The notes beneath the pieces were generated by a model. It was not told the origin of the DNA and did not search any database. It saw nothing but the letters and a program-made list of their open reading frames with translations. 64,000 nt of DNA, taken from contig DASTBI010000269.1 of assembly GCA_035712145.1 (NCBI GenBank), forward strand, positions 1-64,000, in the 5' to 3' direction. This DNA is from Candidatus Eisenbacteria bacterium (GTDB lineage Bacteria; Eisenbacteria; RBG-16-71-46). The position numbers and the translations under genes are program-made. Positions 19,615-27,916 of the stretch are shown piece after piece; position 1 is the stretch's first letter; each line of letters begins with the position of its first letter.

Positions 19615-20535
19615 TCAGAACTGGGCGGTCAGGCTGAGGCGGTGCGTTTCACCGACCTCGAGCCGATAGGGCACGAAGGCGTAGTCGAAGCGCAGGCCCT
19701 CGTTGCCGTATCCCGCGCCGATGCTGAAGTTGGTCGCTTCGTCGTTCAGCCGGAAGCCGGCCCGCAAGGCCGCCCCCGAGGCGTGCGCCGCCTCGGCGCC
19801 GAGCATCCCGATGCCCGGACGCCCGCGCGTGAATCGCGCTTCCAGCGCCCCGCGCAGATCCAGGCCGCCCGCCGGGAAGCCGTACGACGTGCCCGCCTGC
19901 ACGGCCATGGGCAGTGAGACCGCAGAGCCCCGTACGCCGTCGAAGCTGTAAGCCGCCGAGGGCCCGAGATTGTGAACGGAAAGGCTGGTGCGCAGTCGCG
20001 GCAAGGATGCCGGATCCCAGGTGACGCCGCCGCCCACGGCCCAGGTGGTCGCGGAGAAGTCGGAGAGTCGCTCGCGCACGATCTGAGCCGTCCCTCCCGC
20101 TCTGAGGCCTGGTCTCAGCACGCCGCCATACGCCAGAGCCAGCTCGAGATCGTGGGAGCCGAACGTTCCGGTCTCGTTGCCCAGCTCGTCCCGCTCGGTG
20201 ATCGGCTCCGAGTAGAGAGCCCGCACCGATGCCGCGACGCCTCCGCCCCACAGCTTGCCGGCCATCCCGAACTGGGCATGCCGGAGATGCTCGAGGAACT
20301 CGTAGTGCGAGGCCGTGATCTGGAAGCCCCGGGCGGCCGCGAGCCCGGCGGGGTTCCAGAACGCCGACTCGACCCCTTCGCTCACCGACGCATAGGCCCC
20401 GCCCATCGCGGAGGCCCGGGCGCCCGCCGGCACTTCGAGGAACGCGAATCCCGATGGATCGGCCAGGGCGGGCCCTGCAGGCAAGGAAAGAGCGGCCGCG
20501 CAGGCGACCGCTCTCGAGAAAACTCGCAATCTCAA
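19615..20535 (-). CDS. PorV/PorQ-family outer-membrane barrel protein
   Basis: A 306-residue beta-barrel protein with a cleavable signal peptide (about 1-25, ending ALADPSG). The diagnostic N-terminal segment is EVPAGARASAMGGAYASVSEG followed by SAFWNPAGLA, the hallmark of the PorV/PorQ family. Alternating hydrophobic strands run to the end, finishing in LTAQF with a terminal aromatic residue. In Bacteroidota, PorV shuttles substrates of the type IX secretion system; related proteins are widespread in the FCB group without a proven role. It ends 2 bases from the convergent lpxH gene and follows the DUF4384 gene. Confidence 0.85.
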   Translation of the reverse strand: MRLRVFSRAVACAAALSLPAGPALADPSGFAFLEVPAGARASAMGGAYASVSEGVESAFWNPAGLAAARGFQITASHYEFLEHLRHAQFGMAGKLWGGGVAASVRALYSEPITERDELGNETGTFGSHDLELALAYGGVLRPGLRAGGTAQIVRERLSDFSATTWAVGGGVTWDPASLPRLRTSLSVHNLGPSAAYSFDGVRGSAVSLPMAVQAGTSYGFPAGGLDLRGALEARFTRGRPGIGMLGAEAAHASGAALRAGFRLNDEATNFSIGAGYGNEGLRFDYAFVPYRLEVGETHRLSLTAQF

Positions 20536-20612
20536 CGTGGGACCCCCATCTCCGCCGTCCTTCCGAGCGGCCTGCTCGAATTCGCGGCGGCCAGTCTAGC
20601 AGGTCCCCCGCG

Positions 20613-22313
20613 CTACCGGTGGCCTCCTCTGCCTCCACCACCCCGACCTTCCCCGCCGCCACCACTCACTCGTCCGTGACCGTTGCCGCCACCACCATTG
20701 CTGGAACCACCGCGGCTAACAGTCCCGCGGTCTCCGCCGCGGTCTCCACCGCCGCCCCCGCCACCTCCGCTGGAGCGCTGGACCTGGCCGCCGGACTCGG
20801 ACCGTGGCGTCTCCGGCGCAGGACGCTGCGACCAGCTCCGCTCCACCCGGGACTCCGACCCTCTTGGGCTCGGCCGGTCGGATTCGCCGCGGCCGCGCTC
20901 GAACAGCGAACGAACCGTAGGCCGGCCATCACCCTCCCTCCGTCCTTCGCCGCGTCCGACCCAGCGGATCCGGCCTTCCTCGAAGCGGTTTCCATTACCC
21001 CGGATGACCCTCGGGGGTTCACGCTCAGTGCCTTCCCGGCGGAGCCGAGGATCGCTCGACCGCAAGCCGCCGCGCACGACCTGGCGGGGGCGCTCGATCC
21101 GGCCGTCAGCATCCCTCAGGATCGCGCCACGGGCTTCGGGGTCGCCGTCTCTCAAGCGTCCCCGTGCCACTTCCCTCGATGGGGCGATGCGGCCTCCGGG
21201 GTCTCGGAAGATGCTCCGCAGCCCGCCTTCGCGAGTGCGGACGTCTCCGGTGCGGACCCTGCCGCCGCCATTCCTTCCCATCGCGACCTCGCGTCCGGCC
21301 ATCAGTCCTGGGGCCGCTCTGCGGGCCGAAGTGCCGCTCCCGTCGCCGAACTTGTCCGGCGGGGTATAGCCAGGAGGAGGAGGCGACTTGTAGCGCGTGG
21401 TGGAAGCGCCCATCACTCTTGACCAGGTCGTCCAGCCATTCCAGGACGAGTAGCTGCCATGGCTCGCGTACATCTGATAGTGCGGCGGGCAATCGTTGCG
21501 GATGACGTAGTAGTAATAAGGCACCGTGCCGAACCAGTAGCTAGGTCCCCAGTACCACCCCCAGTTCACCCGGAACGTGAAGACCGAGCACGTCGTGTAG
21601 TACGGGTCGAAGCCGTCCCACCATGCCCAGCGCTCCGGACGATGACAGTCGTTGCACAGGTAGCGCGGGTACTTCACGCGCTCGTGCACGTAGTAGGTGG
21701 CGTACGAAGTGCCGAAGCCGTCCTCGTCTTCCGGATCTTCGAGCACGGCTCTGCGAATGCGCTCCATGGCCACGAACGGATCGCCGACGATCTTGCCGTC
21801 CCGCGTCACGCCGTCGTCTTCATTGATCTCGCCTTCGTACCCGAGCTCTTCCGCCTGCATGTCGTAGGGACGCAGGTACCACGGCATGTCGCGGAAAGGC
21901 CGATTCGAGAGCAGGGCGACCAGGAAGCCCTGGCCGGTCGCGGACTCGACGACGAGCTCCAGGTTCGACTCAGGGGAAGGGAACTCGAGCGTCTTCTGGC
22001 CTTCGATGAAGCCTCGACTGCCCAGGGTGGGCCACAGCAGCCGCACGTATCCCTCGGTGTCGATCTCGTAGACCATCAGATACCCGTCGTCCGAGGTGCG
22101 CACGCTGACGGCCATGGGCTCCCCCGGCTGATAGACGGCGTCGCTCCCCCGATCGGTCCACAGCTCCACGTCGACGGCCCCGGAGATCTCGGGGTGCGGA
22201 CTCTTGTATTGCTCCACCGGCGGCGATCGATCATCAGGATCGTCTTGCGCCCAGGCGGCAGTTGCTCCTACCAGCAGGACCGTCAAGACCAGGAACCAGC
22301 GGGTCGCTCTCAT
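20613..22313 (-). CDS. DUF4384 secreted protein with CxxCH segment and RG-rich tail
   Basis: A secreted protein of 566 residues. A signal peptide (about 1-22, ending WAQ) is followed by a DUF4384 domain (about 40-150; the pattern YQPGEPMAVSVRTSDDGYLMVYEIDTEG is typical). A tyrosine/tryptophan-rich domain (about 215-310) contains CNDCH. A long low-complexity tail (about 320-566) is rich in Arg and Gly and ends in glycine runs. The ATG at 22313 overlaps the upstream stop by 4 bases and follows GGAGG. DUF4384 domains occur in envelope or effector proteins of uncertain function. CxxCH is the heme c attachment motif, but a single one with no cytochrome fold is weak evidence for heme. Confidence 0.8.
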   Translation of the reverse strand: MRATRWFLVLTVLLVGATAAWAQDDPDDRSPPVEQYKSPHPEISGAVDVELWTDRGSDAVYQPGEPMAVSVRTSDDGYLMVYEIDTEGYVRLLWPTLGSRGFIEGQKTLEFPSPESNLELVVESATGQGFLVALLSNRPFRDMPWYLRPYDMQAEELGYEGEINEDDGVTRDGKIVGDPFVAMERIRRAVLEDPEDEDGFGTSYATYYVHERVKYPRYLCNDCHRPERWAWWDGFDPYYTTCSVFTFRVNWGWYWGPSYWFGTVPYYYYVIRNDCPPHYQMYASHGSYSSWNGWTTWSRVMGASTTRYKSPPPPGYTPPDKFGDGSGTSARRAAPGLMAGREVAMGRNGGGRVRTGDVRTREGGLRSIFRDPGGRIAPSREVARGRLRDGDPEARGAILRDADGRIERPRQVVRGGLRSSDPRLRREGTEREPPRVIRGNGNRFEEGRIRWVGRGEGRREGDGRPTVRSLFERGRGESDRPSPRGSESRVERSWSQRPAPETPRSESGGQVQRSSGGGGGGGGDRGGDRGTVSRGGSSNGGGGNGHGRVSGGGGEGRGGGGRGGHR

Positions 22314-22822
22314 GTGCTCCAACCTCCACGCCCGGACCGGCGTTCGTCCGCGTCACGCGGCTCCCTGCGCTCGCGTCCTCGTTTGCGTTCCTTCTTGCCC
22401 TCCGGAGCGGAACCCTTGGACTTGCCTTCGATTTCAGGGGCCCGTTCCGACGGACCAGAGCGTCCGGACTTCCAGCGGTCGTAATCCCGCTCCGCCCGAT
22501 AGCGAGGCAGCGACCGGTAGCCCGGTGTATAGCGGTAGCGTCCGTACTCCGGGTGCTGCTCCCGGATCCTCACGTAGCGCTCCCGATAGAGGCGCACGGT
22601 TTGCGGATGGGCCGACCACGAGTAGCGGAATCCGTAACCCGCGCACCAATCGTAATACGGATCGAAGAACCTGTAACCATGGCAGTCATAGCAGAAGTAA
22701 CTGGCATGGGGCCTCGATGCGACGCTGTAGGTCGAGCCGAAGTACGCCTCGTGGTAGCCGTAATAACAGCCCGAGAGTCCGAGCAGGGCCGCGGCGAGTC
22801 CCACCCAACCCGTCCAGCGCAC
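22310..22822 (-). CDS. Small lipoprotein with CxxCH/aromatic segment
   Basis: A 170-residue predicted lipoprotein. The signal ends in the lipobox LSGC, followed by a tyrosine-rich stretch. A short domain has CYDCHGYRFFDPYYDWC, and a charged basic tail (KKERKRGRERRE) completes it. The CxxCH, FDPYY and aromatic spacing closely parallel the downstream DUF4384 protein, so the two probably share one ancestral domain. I favour the GTG at about 22822, next to AGGAGG, because it begins directly at the signal peptide. An ATG at 22873 would overlap the previous gene. Function unknown. Confidence 0.72.
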   Translation of the reverse strand: MRWTGWVGLAAALLGLSGCYYGYHEAYFGSTYSVASRPHASYFCYDCHGYRFFDPYYDWCAGYGFRYSWSAHPQTVRLYRERYVRIREQHPEYGRYRYTPGYRSLPRYRAERDYDRWKSGRSGPSERAPEIEGKSKGSAPEGKKERKRGRERREPRDADERRSGRGGWST

Positions 22823-22829
22823 ACGCCTC

Positions 22830-23657
22830 CTATGGGTTCCATGCGATCGGGCGGGTCGCGCCACGCTCGCCATTCTTCACCTTGCCCGCGCGCAGCTCGC
22901 GGTTGCCGGGGTCCTCCTGGTACGCCCAGTCGAAGACCACCTCCGCCGCGCTGCCCGACGCGGGACGAATATCGGTGACCCGGAACTTCGCGTAGTTGTC
23001 GTCACGGGTCCACACGATGTAACAGTGCCCGATGATGAGCTCGACGCTCCCGCTCGGCGACCAGCCGGTGGTCGGGGCGTAGTCGACGGCATCGAGGGTG
23101 GTGCGGTAGCCGGCATCCTGGATGTCGGTATTCAGGTCCGGGACGAACATCTGATAGATGCCGCCGTTGAACCCGAAGAACATGTCCGTGAGCGGATGGT
23201 TCACCGAGCGCACGGCAAAGGCCGAGAAGTCGTAGCCGGCGTTCAGCGTGTCGGCGAGGTAGTTGGTCAGGACCCGGCCCACGCCCTCGGGTCGGGGCGT
23301 GTCGAACAGGACTTCGACCGACAGCTCGCTCTCGTTGCCGGCATGGTCGAAGGCGGCGACCGCATAGTAACGCGTCACGCCGTTGGTGAGGCCGGTGACG
23401 GTGAAGCTGGTGCCGGAGGTCGCTCCGACGCGGTCGTACGGACAGCTTCCGCCCGCATCGCAGGGCGCCTCGTAGATGCGATAGCCGGCCACGTCACCCT
23501 CGGTGTTGGCGAGCCAGTGGACGAAGACTTCGCCGTCACCGGTCACGGTGTACACGCCGCGCGGGGCCGCCGGTGGGCTGTGGTCGCCGACGGTGCCGCC
23601 ATCGTTACAGCCGGCGGCCAGGAGCAGGGTCGCGATCAGTAACCACCTGGTGCCCAT
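22830..23657 (-). CDS. Fibronectin type III lipoprotein
   Basis: A 275-residue lipoprotein. The signal peptide ends in LAAGC (cysteine about residue 16). A fibronectin type III domain follows at about 28-120 (PPAAPRGVYTVTG, VHWLANTEGDVAGYRIY, GLTNGVTRYYAVAAFDHAGNESE). The C-terminal half has no family I recognise but contains strand-rich segments and HCYIVWTRDDNYAKFRV. It is probably a surface or periplasmic adhesion/structural protein. The ATG at 23657 follows GAAGGAGG. It heads the operon that continues with the two CxxCH proteins and then the PorV-like gene. Confidence 0.78.
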   Translation of the reverse strand: MGTRWLLIATLLLAAGCNDGGTVGDHSPPAAPRGVYTVTGDGEVFVHWLANTEGDVAGYRIYEAPCDAGGSCPYDRVGATSGTSFTVTGLTNGVTRYYAVAAFDHAGNESELSVEVLFDTPRPEGVGRVLTNYLADTLNAGYDFSAFAVRSVNHPLTDMFFGFNGGIYQMFVPDLNTDIQDAGYRTTLDAVDYAPTTGWSPSGSVELIIGHCYIVWTRDDNYAKFRVTDIRPASGSAAEVVFDWAYQEDPGNRELRAGKVKNGERGATRPIAWNP

Positions 23658-23869
23658 TGCGATTGCCTCCTTCGGCGGCTGGGAGCGGGGTCGCCTGTTC
23701 AGGAAATGGCAATGCACATGCCACGGTGCGGCATCGCCGGAGGTATCCCCGCCGTGAGCGCAACCTCAGGTAACAAATGAACTTGAGACGGCCCTAAAAG
23801 CGGCGCGAGCGGGGCGCTACGAGGGCGGTGCGGCGCGGAGCGGACGCAATCGTGCGGGGCTGCCACACC
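23658..23869 (-). other. Gap before the FN3 lipoprotein gene
   Basis: About 210 bases between the terminator-like hairpin at 23882-23959 and the start codon at 23657. It should contain the promoter of the FN3 lipoprotein operon unless transcription reads in from the RNA upstream. I find no clear -35/-10 pair. Confidence 0.4.
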
Positions 23870-24236
23870 GCACAAAAAAGAAGGACACCGGTCGACGAAC
23901 TCGCCGCATCAGCCAGGACATCCCCCAGTGTTGGCCGAAACCGCGAAGACCGGTGTCCTATCAACCCCCGTGACTCGATTTCGATCTCGGTGGACCGACA
24001 CGAGTGGACCGGGTTTGGACATGCCGACCCGCCTCGATCTCAACCGAGCCGCAGGGATACCGCGTCTGCAACTTCTTGAATCTTCCAGGCTAGCCGGTCG
24101 GTCGAACCGGTGCGATGTCAAGAAGACTGGGGCTCGTACCCTCGTCCTATGCCCGACACGTACCGGCTAGCCCAGATTTTCCGAGACGTCTGCTCAAAGA
24201 TGTCGTGCTTCGCTGCTGGAGGTCCCCCCTCCAGTG
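23870..24236 (-). ncRNA. Candidate structured RNA driven by a sigma54 promoter
   Basis: Predicted RNA of about 365 bases on the minus strand. Near its start a hairpin pairs 24216-24222 with 24228-24234 (CTGGAGG/CCTCCAG). In the middle a perfect 11-bp inverted repeat pairs 24088-24098 with 24162-24172 (GGCTAGCCGGT/ACCGGCTAGCC). At the end a perfect 12-bp inverted repeat (23882-23893 with 23948-23959) is followed on the minus strand by TTCTTTTTTG, like an intrinsic terminator with a large loop. A -24/-12 promoter sits 11 bases upstream. Reading frames inside lack recognisable protein features. It could instead be a long attenuated leader of the FN3 lipoprotein operon. Confidence 0.45.
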
Positions 24237-24246
24237 GCTGATGTTC

Positions 24247-24262
24247 AGCACTTGTTGTGCCA
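24247..24262 (-). promoter_or_regulatory. Sigma54 (-24/-12) promoter candidate
   Basis: On the minus strand TGGCAC (24262 to 24257) and GTGCT (24251 to 24247) place the invariant GG and GC ten bases apart, as in the sigma54 consensus TGGCACG-N4-TTGCW. Only two of the conserved positions differ. The predicted start is about 24236. Confidence 0.5.
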
Positions 24263-24336
24263 GCCTGTTCGTCGCGAAGCGAAAGGGGCGCGAACCGCAG
24301 TGCGTTCATCTGCTTGCGGCGGCTGGTCGCGTGTGC

Positions 24337-24356
24337 GCTCCAAGGGCGGTTGGAGC
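24337..24356. promoter_or_regulatory. Dyad upstream of the sigma54 promoter
   Basis: Perfect 7-bp inverted repeat GCTCCAA (24337-24343) / TTGGAGC (24350-24356) with a 6-base centre. It lies 101 to 120 bases upstream of the predicted sigma54 start, where enhancer sites for sigma54 activators usually sit. The neighbouring sigma54 activator is the obvious candidate ligand; this is inference. Confidence 0.4.
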
Positions 24357-24377
24357 CAGGATTCCGAAACAAAATTT

Positions 24378-24423
24378 GAGCCCCGTGAACCGGGCCGCTA
24401 AGTGGGCTCGTAGCACGGGGCTC
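24378..24423 (-). terminator. Terminator of the TPR-sigma54 activator gene
   Basis: Perfect 10-bp stem GAGCCCCGTG (24378-24387) / CACGGGGCTC (24414-24423) with a 26-base loop, followed on the minus strand by AAATTTTGTTT. It starts 36 bases after the stop codon at 24459. Confidence 0.65.
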
Positions 24424-24458
24424 GTTATCAAGCGGTTTAATACCGCGATTCAAATCAG

Positions 24459-27400
24459 CTAATTGCCGTTGCGGCTCCGCTCGAGCTTGAAGCTCCGGAT
24501 CTTGGTCAGCAAGGTCGGGTAGCTGAGGCCGAGATCGCGGGCCGTACGCGCCTTGTTCCAGCGGTTGCGCTCCAGCGCCTCGGCCACCATGCGGCGCTCG
24601 AGCTGCGCGACGTTGGACCGCAGTGTGCGCCCGACGGACCTGGGATCCACGACGACGTCGCGGATCTCGGCCGGCAGGAGCGAGCGGTCGAGCACCGCCC
24701 CCTCGTCGGCCAGCACCACCATGCGCTTCACGGTCTTCTCCAGCTCGCGCACGTTGCCTCGCCAGTCGTGAGCGAGAAGCGCCTTGAGGACGTCGGAGCC
24801 GAAACCCTTCAGGGGCTTCTCCATCTGGCGGCTGAAGAGGTCGAGGAAATGCTGCGCCAGCGTCGGGATGTCTTCTCGCCGCTCGCGCAGCGCGGGCACC
24901 CGCACCGTGATGTCGTTGAGCCGGTAGAAGAGGTCCTCGAGGAACCGTCCCGACTGGATGCGATCGCGCAGGTCTCCGTTGGTGGCGCAGATCACCCGGG
25001 CATCGACGTGCCTGCTGCGGGTGGCACCGACCGGCCGCACCTCACCGCGGTCGAGCACGTGGAGCAGCTTGGCCTGCACCGTCTCGGGGACCTTCTCGAT
25101 CTCGTCCAGGAAGATGGTTCCACCCTCGGCCTCCTCGAAGAGACCGGTCTTGTCGCGGTTCGCGCCGGTGAAGGCGCCCTGCACGTAGCCGAAGAGCTCG
25201 CTCTCGAGCAGCTGCTCGGGAATCGCCGCGCAGTTGACCTGAACGAAGGGACCGTCGCGGCGGCTCGAGATCTCGTGCACCACGTGGGCGAGCAGGCCTT
25301 TGCCCGTGCCGGTCTCGCCGAGGAAGAGCACCGTCGCCGAGCTGTCGCCGACCTTGGTGAGGAGCTTGAGGATGTCCGCCATCTCCGCGGAGTTGCTCAC
25401 CACCCGATCGAGGCCGGGCACCGGCTTGAGCTGCTTGCGTAGCTCCTGGTTCTCCATGAGCAGCAAGGACCGCTGTGCCTCGACGATCGCGACGGCGGCG
25501 GTGTTCGCCAGCACGGCCAGCAGGTTGAGGTCGCGCTGCTTGAACGCGCCGTGCAGGTTGTCGCTGAAGCGGTCGACGTACACCATCCCCAGTGCCTGCG
25601 AGGGGAAGTTGAGCGGGACGCAGACCAGCGAGCCCACGCCTTCGAGTGAGCCACCGAGCGCCGCGCTGAAGCGCGGATCCGCGGCGACCCGGCTCGAGTA
25701 CACCGGACCGGATTCGCCCATGCGGTGTCCGGCCAGCCCCTGCACGAGCTGCATGATGCGGCGCGCGCGGTCACGACCCAGGCCGTGCTGCGCCACCACG
25801 TCCATGCGGCTCCCCGCGGAGTTGTAGGCGACGAAGCCACGGTCGCCGCCCGCGTGCTCCACCGCCAGCTTCACGGTCTGGGCGAGCAGCCCCTCCATAT
25901 CGGAAGTGTCGCGGAAGAGCCGATTGGCCTCGTCGAGCGCACGGAATTCGTTCGAGGTCGAGAGTGACACCGCCACGTACTGGCGCTCGATCTCCCTGCG
26001 AAGCGCGAGGACGCGATCCTCGCCGCCGGCGTCACCGGCTTCGCGAAGCCACATCTCGGCCTGCTCGAGGTGCGACAGCGCCTGATCGAAGCGCTCGCGC
26101 TCGGATTCGAGCCGGGCCATGGTGAGGTAAGCCTCGGCGGACAGGGCGAGCACGCCCAGGTTGCGAAACAATGCCGCGGCACGTTTGGCGGACTCGCCAA
26201 TCAGCTCCAGATCGACCTGCGCCCGGAGACCTGCAGGCATGAGGAGCAGCAGCTCACCCCAGGAAGCCAGCGTCGTCCCCAACTCGTAGCTCTCGCTCAG
26301 CTGCTCGAAGGCCTGAGCCGCCGCGCGAATATGACTCTCGACGCCATTCACGTTGCCGCGCAGTGCTTCGAGACGGGCCATAGCGCGCTCGGCGACTGCC
26401 TGCTCCAGCCGGTCACCCAAGGACTGCGCGATGATCGCGCCGCGCAGCAGGTGGTCCTTGCCGTCCTCGGCCTTTCCCATGTGGAGGAGGGCGAGACCGA
26501 TCCGCGTCTCCAGCTCGCCGACGACGTCGCCTTCGGGAGCGCGCTTGCGCGCGAGATCGAGGGCCGGCAACAGCATCGCCAACGCAGCGGGCGGATTCCC
26601 CCGGTCGAGCTCGACCTCGGCCAGGAACTCGCGGGCCAGAGCGCTCTCGCGCTCGGCTCCAACCTGGTCGGCCAGCGTCATCGCTCGGCGGAAGCTCTCC
26701 TCCGCCCGGTCGAGCTGGCGCCGCCGGCGCGCGAGGCGGCCCATCGCCATGAGCGCCATCGCTTCGCCCTGCCGGTGTCCGGTGTCGCGCGCGACCTGCA
26801 GCGCGGTCCGGAAGTCCTCCTCGGCGAGATCCCATTGGCCCAGGCTGTAGCGCACCAGCCCAAGGTTCTGATGATGCCCGCGCATCTTCGAGTAGAACCC
26901 GGCGCGCTCGTCGATCCGGAGCGCCTGCTCGAGGAAGCGCGTGGCCTCGCGCCACTCGCGGAGGTTCTTGTAGACCAGGCCGAGATTGTTGAGGGCGCTG
27001 ACGAGTCCTTCGGAGTCGTCGATCCTGCGGAAGGTGGCGGCCGCGTCCTGCAGCCACTCGATCGCCTCGGCATTCCGCCCCAGGCGCGTATGGCACACGC
27101 CGAGCGTGACGCCGAGCTCGCCGACCGTGCGGTGGTCCTGTCCGTTGCGGAGCGCCCGATAGGCGTAGAGACCGAAGCGTCGCGCGCGATGGTACTGGCC
27201 GAGCTGGGCGTGAGCCCACGCCATGGGCGCCGCGATCTGCGCATTGATCACCGGATCGCGCAGAGCCCGGGTCAACTCACGCGCCTGCTCCAGCACCTGG
27301 AGCGACGCGGAGAAATCTCCACGCCGGTCCTGGCTGCGAGCCAGCTTGAGTAGAATTCTCAGCCGGTCGGCCGGAGTCGAGTCCGCGGCGTCGTGGCAGG

Positions 27401-27656
27401 CGGCTGCATATGACTCAACAGCCGCGGCGAAGTTGTCAGCCGCGAAGTAGATGTCGCCGACCGCCTCATGCTGGACGCCCTCCCGAACCGGGAGGCCAGC
27501 ATGAGCTGAATCGGGGGGGATCGCTCGATGCACCTCGAAGCCTCTAGCACTCCATGCGTCACGAAGCGCCCGCTGGGCCTCGTACGGAAGACCCAGCGCA
27601 ATGGACGAGCGGCTTTCTAACGACCCAGCCAGCCGCCCAGGTAAACCCTCATCCAT
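24459..27656 (-). CDS. TPR-GAF-AAA+ sigma54-dependent transcription activator
   Basis: A large cytoplasmic activator of about 1065 residues. The N-terminal two thirds is a long array of tetratricopeptide repeats (about 55-570; for example SALNNLGLVYKNLREWREA). A GAF domain (about 585-725) is followed by an AAA+ sigma54-activation domain with Walker A GETGTGKG near 780, the sigma54-binding loop GAFTGA near 829, and Walker B TIFLDEIEK. A Fis-type helix-turn-helix sits in the last 45 residues (NKARTARDLGLSYPTLLTKI). There is no receiver domain, so it is not a two-component regulator. It should sense a peptide, protein or small ligand. The ATG at 27656 lies inside the preceding small gene. Confidence 0.92.
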   Translation of the reverse strand: MDEGLPGRLAGSLESRSSIALGLPYEAQRALRDAWSARGFEVHRAIPPDSAHAGLPVREGVQHEAVGDIYFAADNFAAAVESYAAACHDAADSTPADRLRILLKLARSQDRRGDFSASLQVLEQARELTRALRDPVINAQIAAPMAWAHAQLGQYHRARRFGLYAYRALRNGQDHRTVGELGVTLGVCHTRLGRNAEAIEWLQDAAATFRRIDDSEGLVSALNNLGLVYKNLREWREATRFLEQALRIDERAGFYSKMRGHHQNLGLVRYSLGQWDLAEEDFRTALQVARDTGHRQGEAMALMAMGRLARRRRQLDRAEESFRRAMTLADQVGAERESALAREFLAEVELDRGNPPAALAMLLPALDLARKRAPEGDVVGELETRIGLALLHMGKAEDGKDHLLRGAIIAQSLGDRLEQAVAERAMARLEALRGNVNGVESHIRAAAQAFEQLSESYELGTTLASWGELLLLMPAGLRAQVDLELIGESAKRAAALFRNLGVLALSAEAYLTMARLESERERFDQALSHLEQAEMWLREAGDAGGEDRVLALRREIERQYVAVSLSTSNEFRALDEANRLFRDTSDMEGLLAQTVKLAVEHAGGDRGFVAYNSAGSRMDVVAQHGLGRDRARRIMQLVQGLAGHRMGESGPVYSSRVAADPRFSAALGGSLEGVGSLVCVPLNFPSQALGMVYVDRFSDNLHGAFKQRDLNLLAVLANTAAVAIVEAQRSLLLMENQELRKQLKPVPGLDRVVSNSAEMADILKLLTKVGDSSATVLFLGETGTGKGLLAHVVHEISSRRDGPFVQVNCAAIPEQLLESELFGYVQGAFTGANRDKTGLFEEAEGGTIFLDEIEKVPETVQAKLLHVLDRGEVRPVGATRSRHVDARVICATNGDLRDRIQSGRFLEDLFYRLNDITVRVPALRERREDIPTLAQHFLDLFSRQMEKPLKGFGSDVLKALLAHDWRGNVRELEKTVKRMVVLADEGAVLDRSLLPAEIRDVVVDPRSVGRTLRSNVAQLERRMVAEALERNRWNKARTARDLGLSYPTLLTKIRSFKLERSRNGN

Positions 27657-27865
27657 ACCGCGCTCAGCTGGAGCCAAACTGCTCGGCTCGGGCGGCGCGC
27701 GAAGCCGTCATTCCACGACCTAGCTTCTCGAATGTTCTTGGTGGTCACCGGCGGCGGCTCGATGTTCGGTGAATCCGGTTCACCTGCGAAAGCGGCCGTG
27801 GTGAGCGCCAATGCCAGAATCGAGAGGCTGAGTCGTACGGCAAACCTGTGCTTCTTGTGCGGCAT
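27617..27865 (-). CDS. Small secreted peptide precursor
   Basis: An 82-residue product with a textbook signal peptide (basic start MPHKKHRFAVR, hydrophobic core LSLSILALALTTAAFA, cleavage before GEPDS) and a mature part of about 58 residues ending in a tryptophan-rich, basic tail (WLQLSAVWMRVYLGGWLGR). The ATG at 27865 is preceded by a GGGGGAGAAAGGA purine tract. The last 40 bases overlap the start of the TPR-sigma54 activator in another frame, so the two are co-transcribed and probably translationally coupled. I know no family for it. The arrangement suggests a peptide signal or a periplasmic partner of the activator. Confidence 0.6.
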   Translation of the reverse strand: MPHKKHRFAVRLSLSILALALTTAAFAGEPDSPNIEPPPVTTKNIREARSWNDGFARRPSRAVWLQLSAVWMRVYLGGWLGR

Positions 27866-27916
27866 GCTTCCTTTCTCCCCCAACAGAATTAGAAAACCGC
27901 GACGAATGGAGCCCGG

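Noticed and set aside
23909-24121. A 70-residue frame inside the candidate structured RNA
   Set aside because: No ribosome-binding site, no known motif, and it is arginine/serine-rich like other chance frames; kept only as an alternative to a non-coding RNA.
24115-24462. Open frames of about 110 residues on both strands in the gene-free block
   Set aside because: Neither has a ribosome-binding site or recognisable features, and both cross inverted repeats that better fit RNA structure or terminators.
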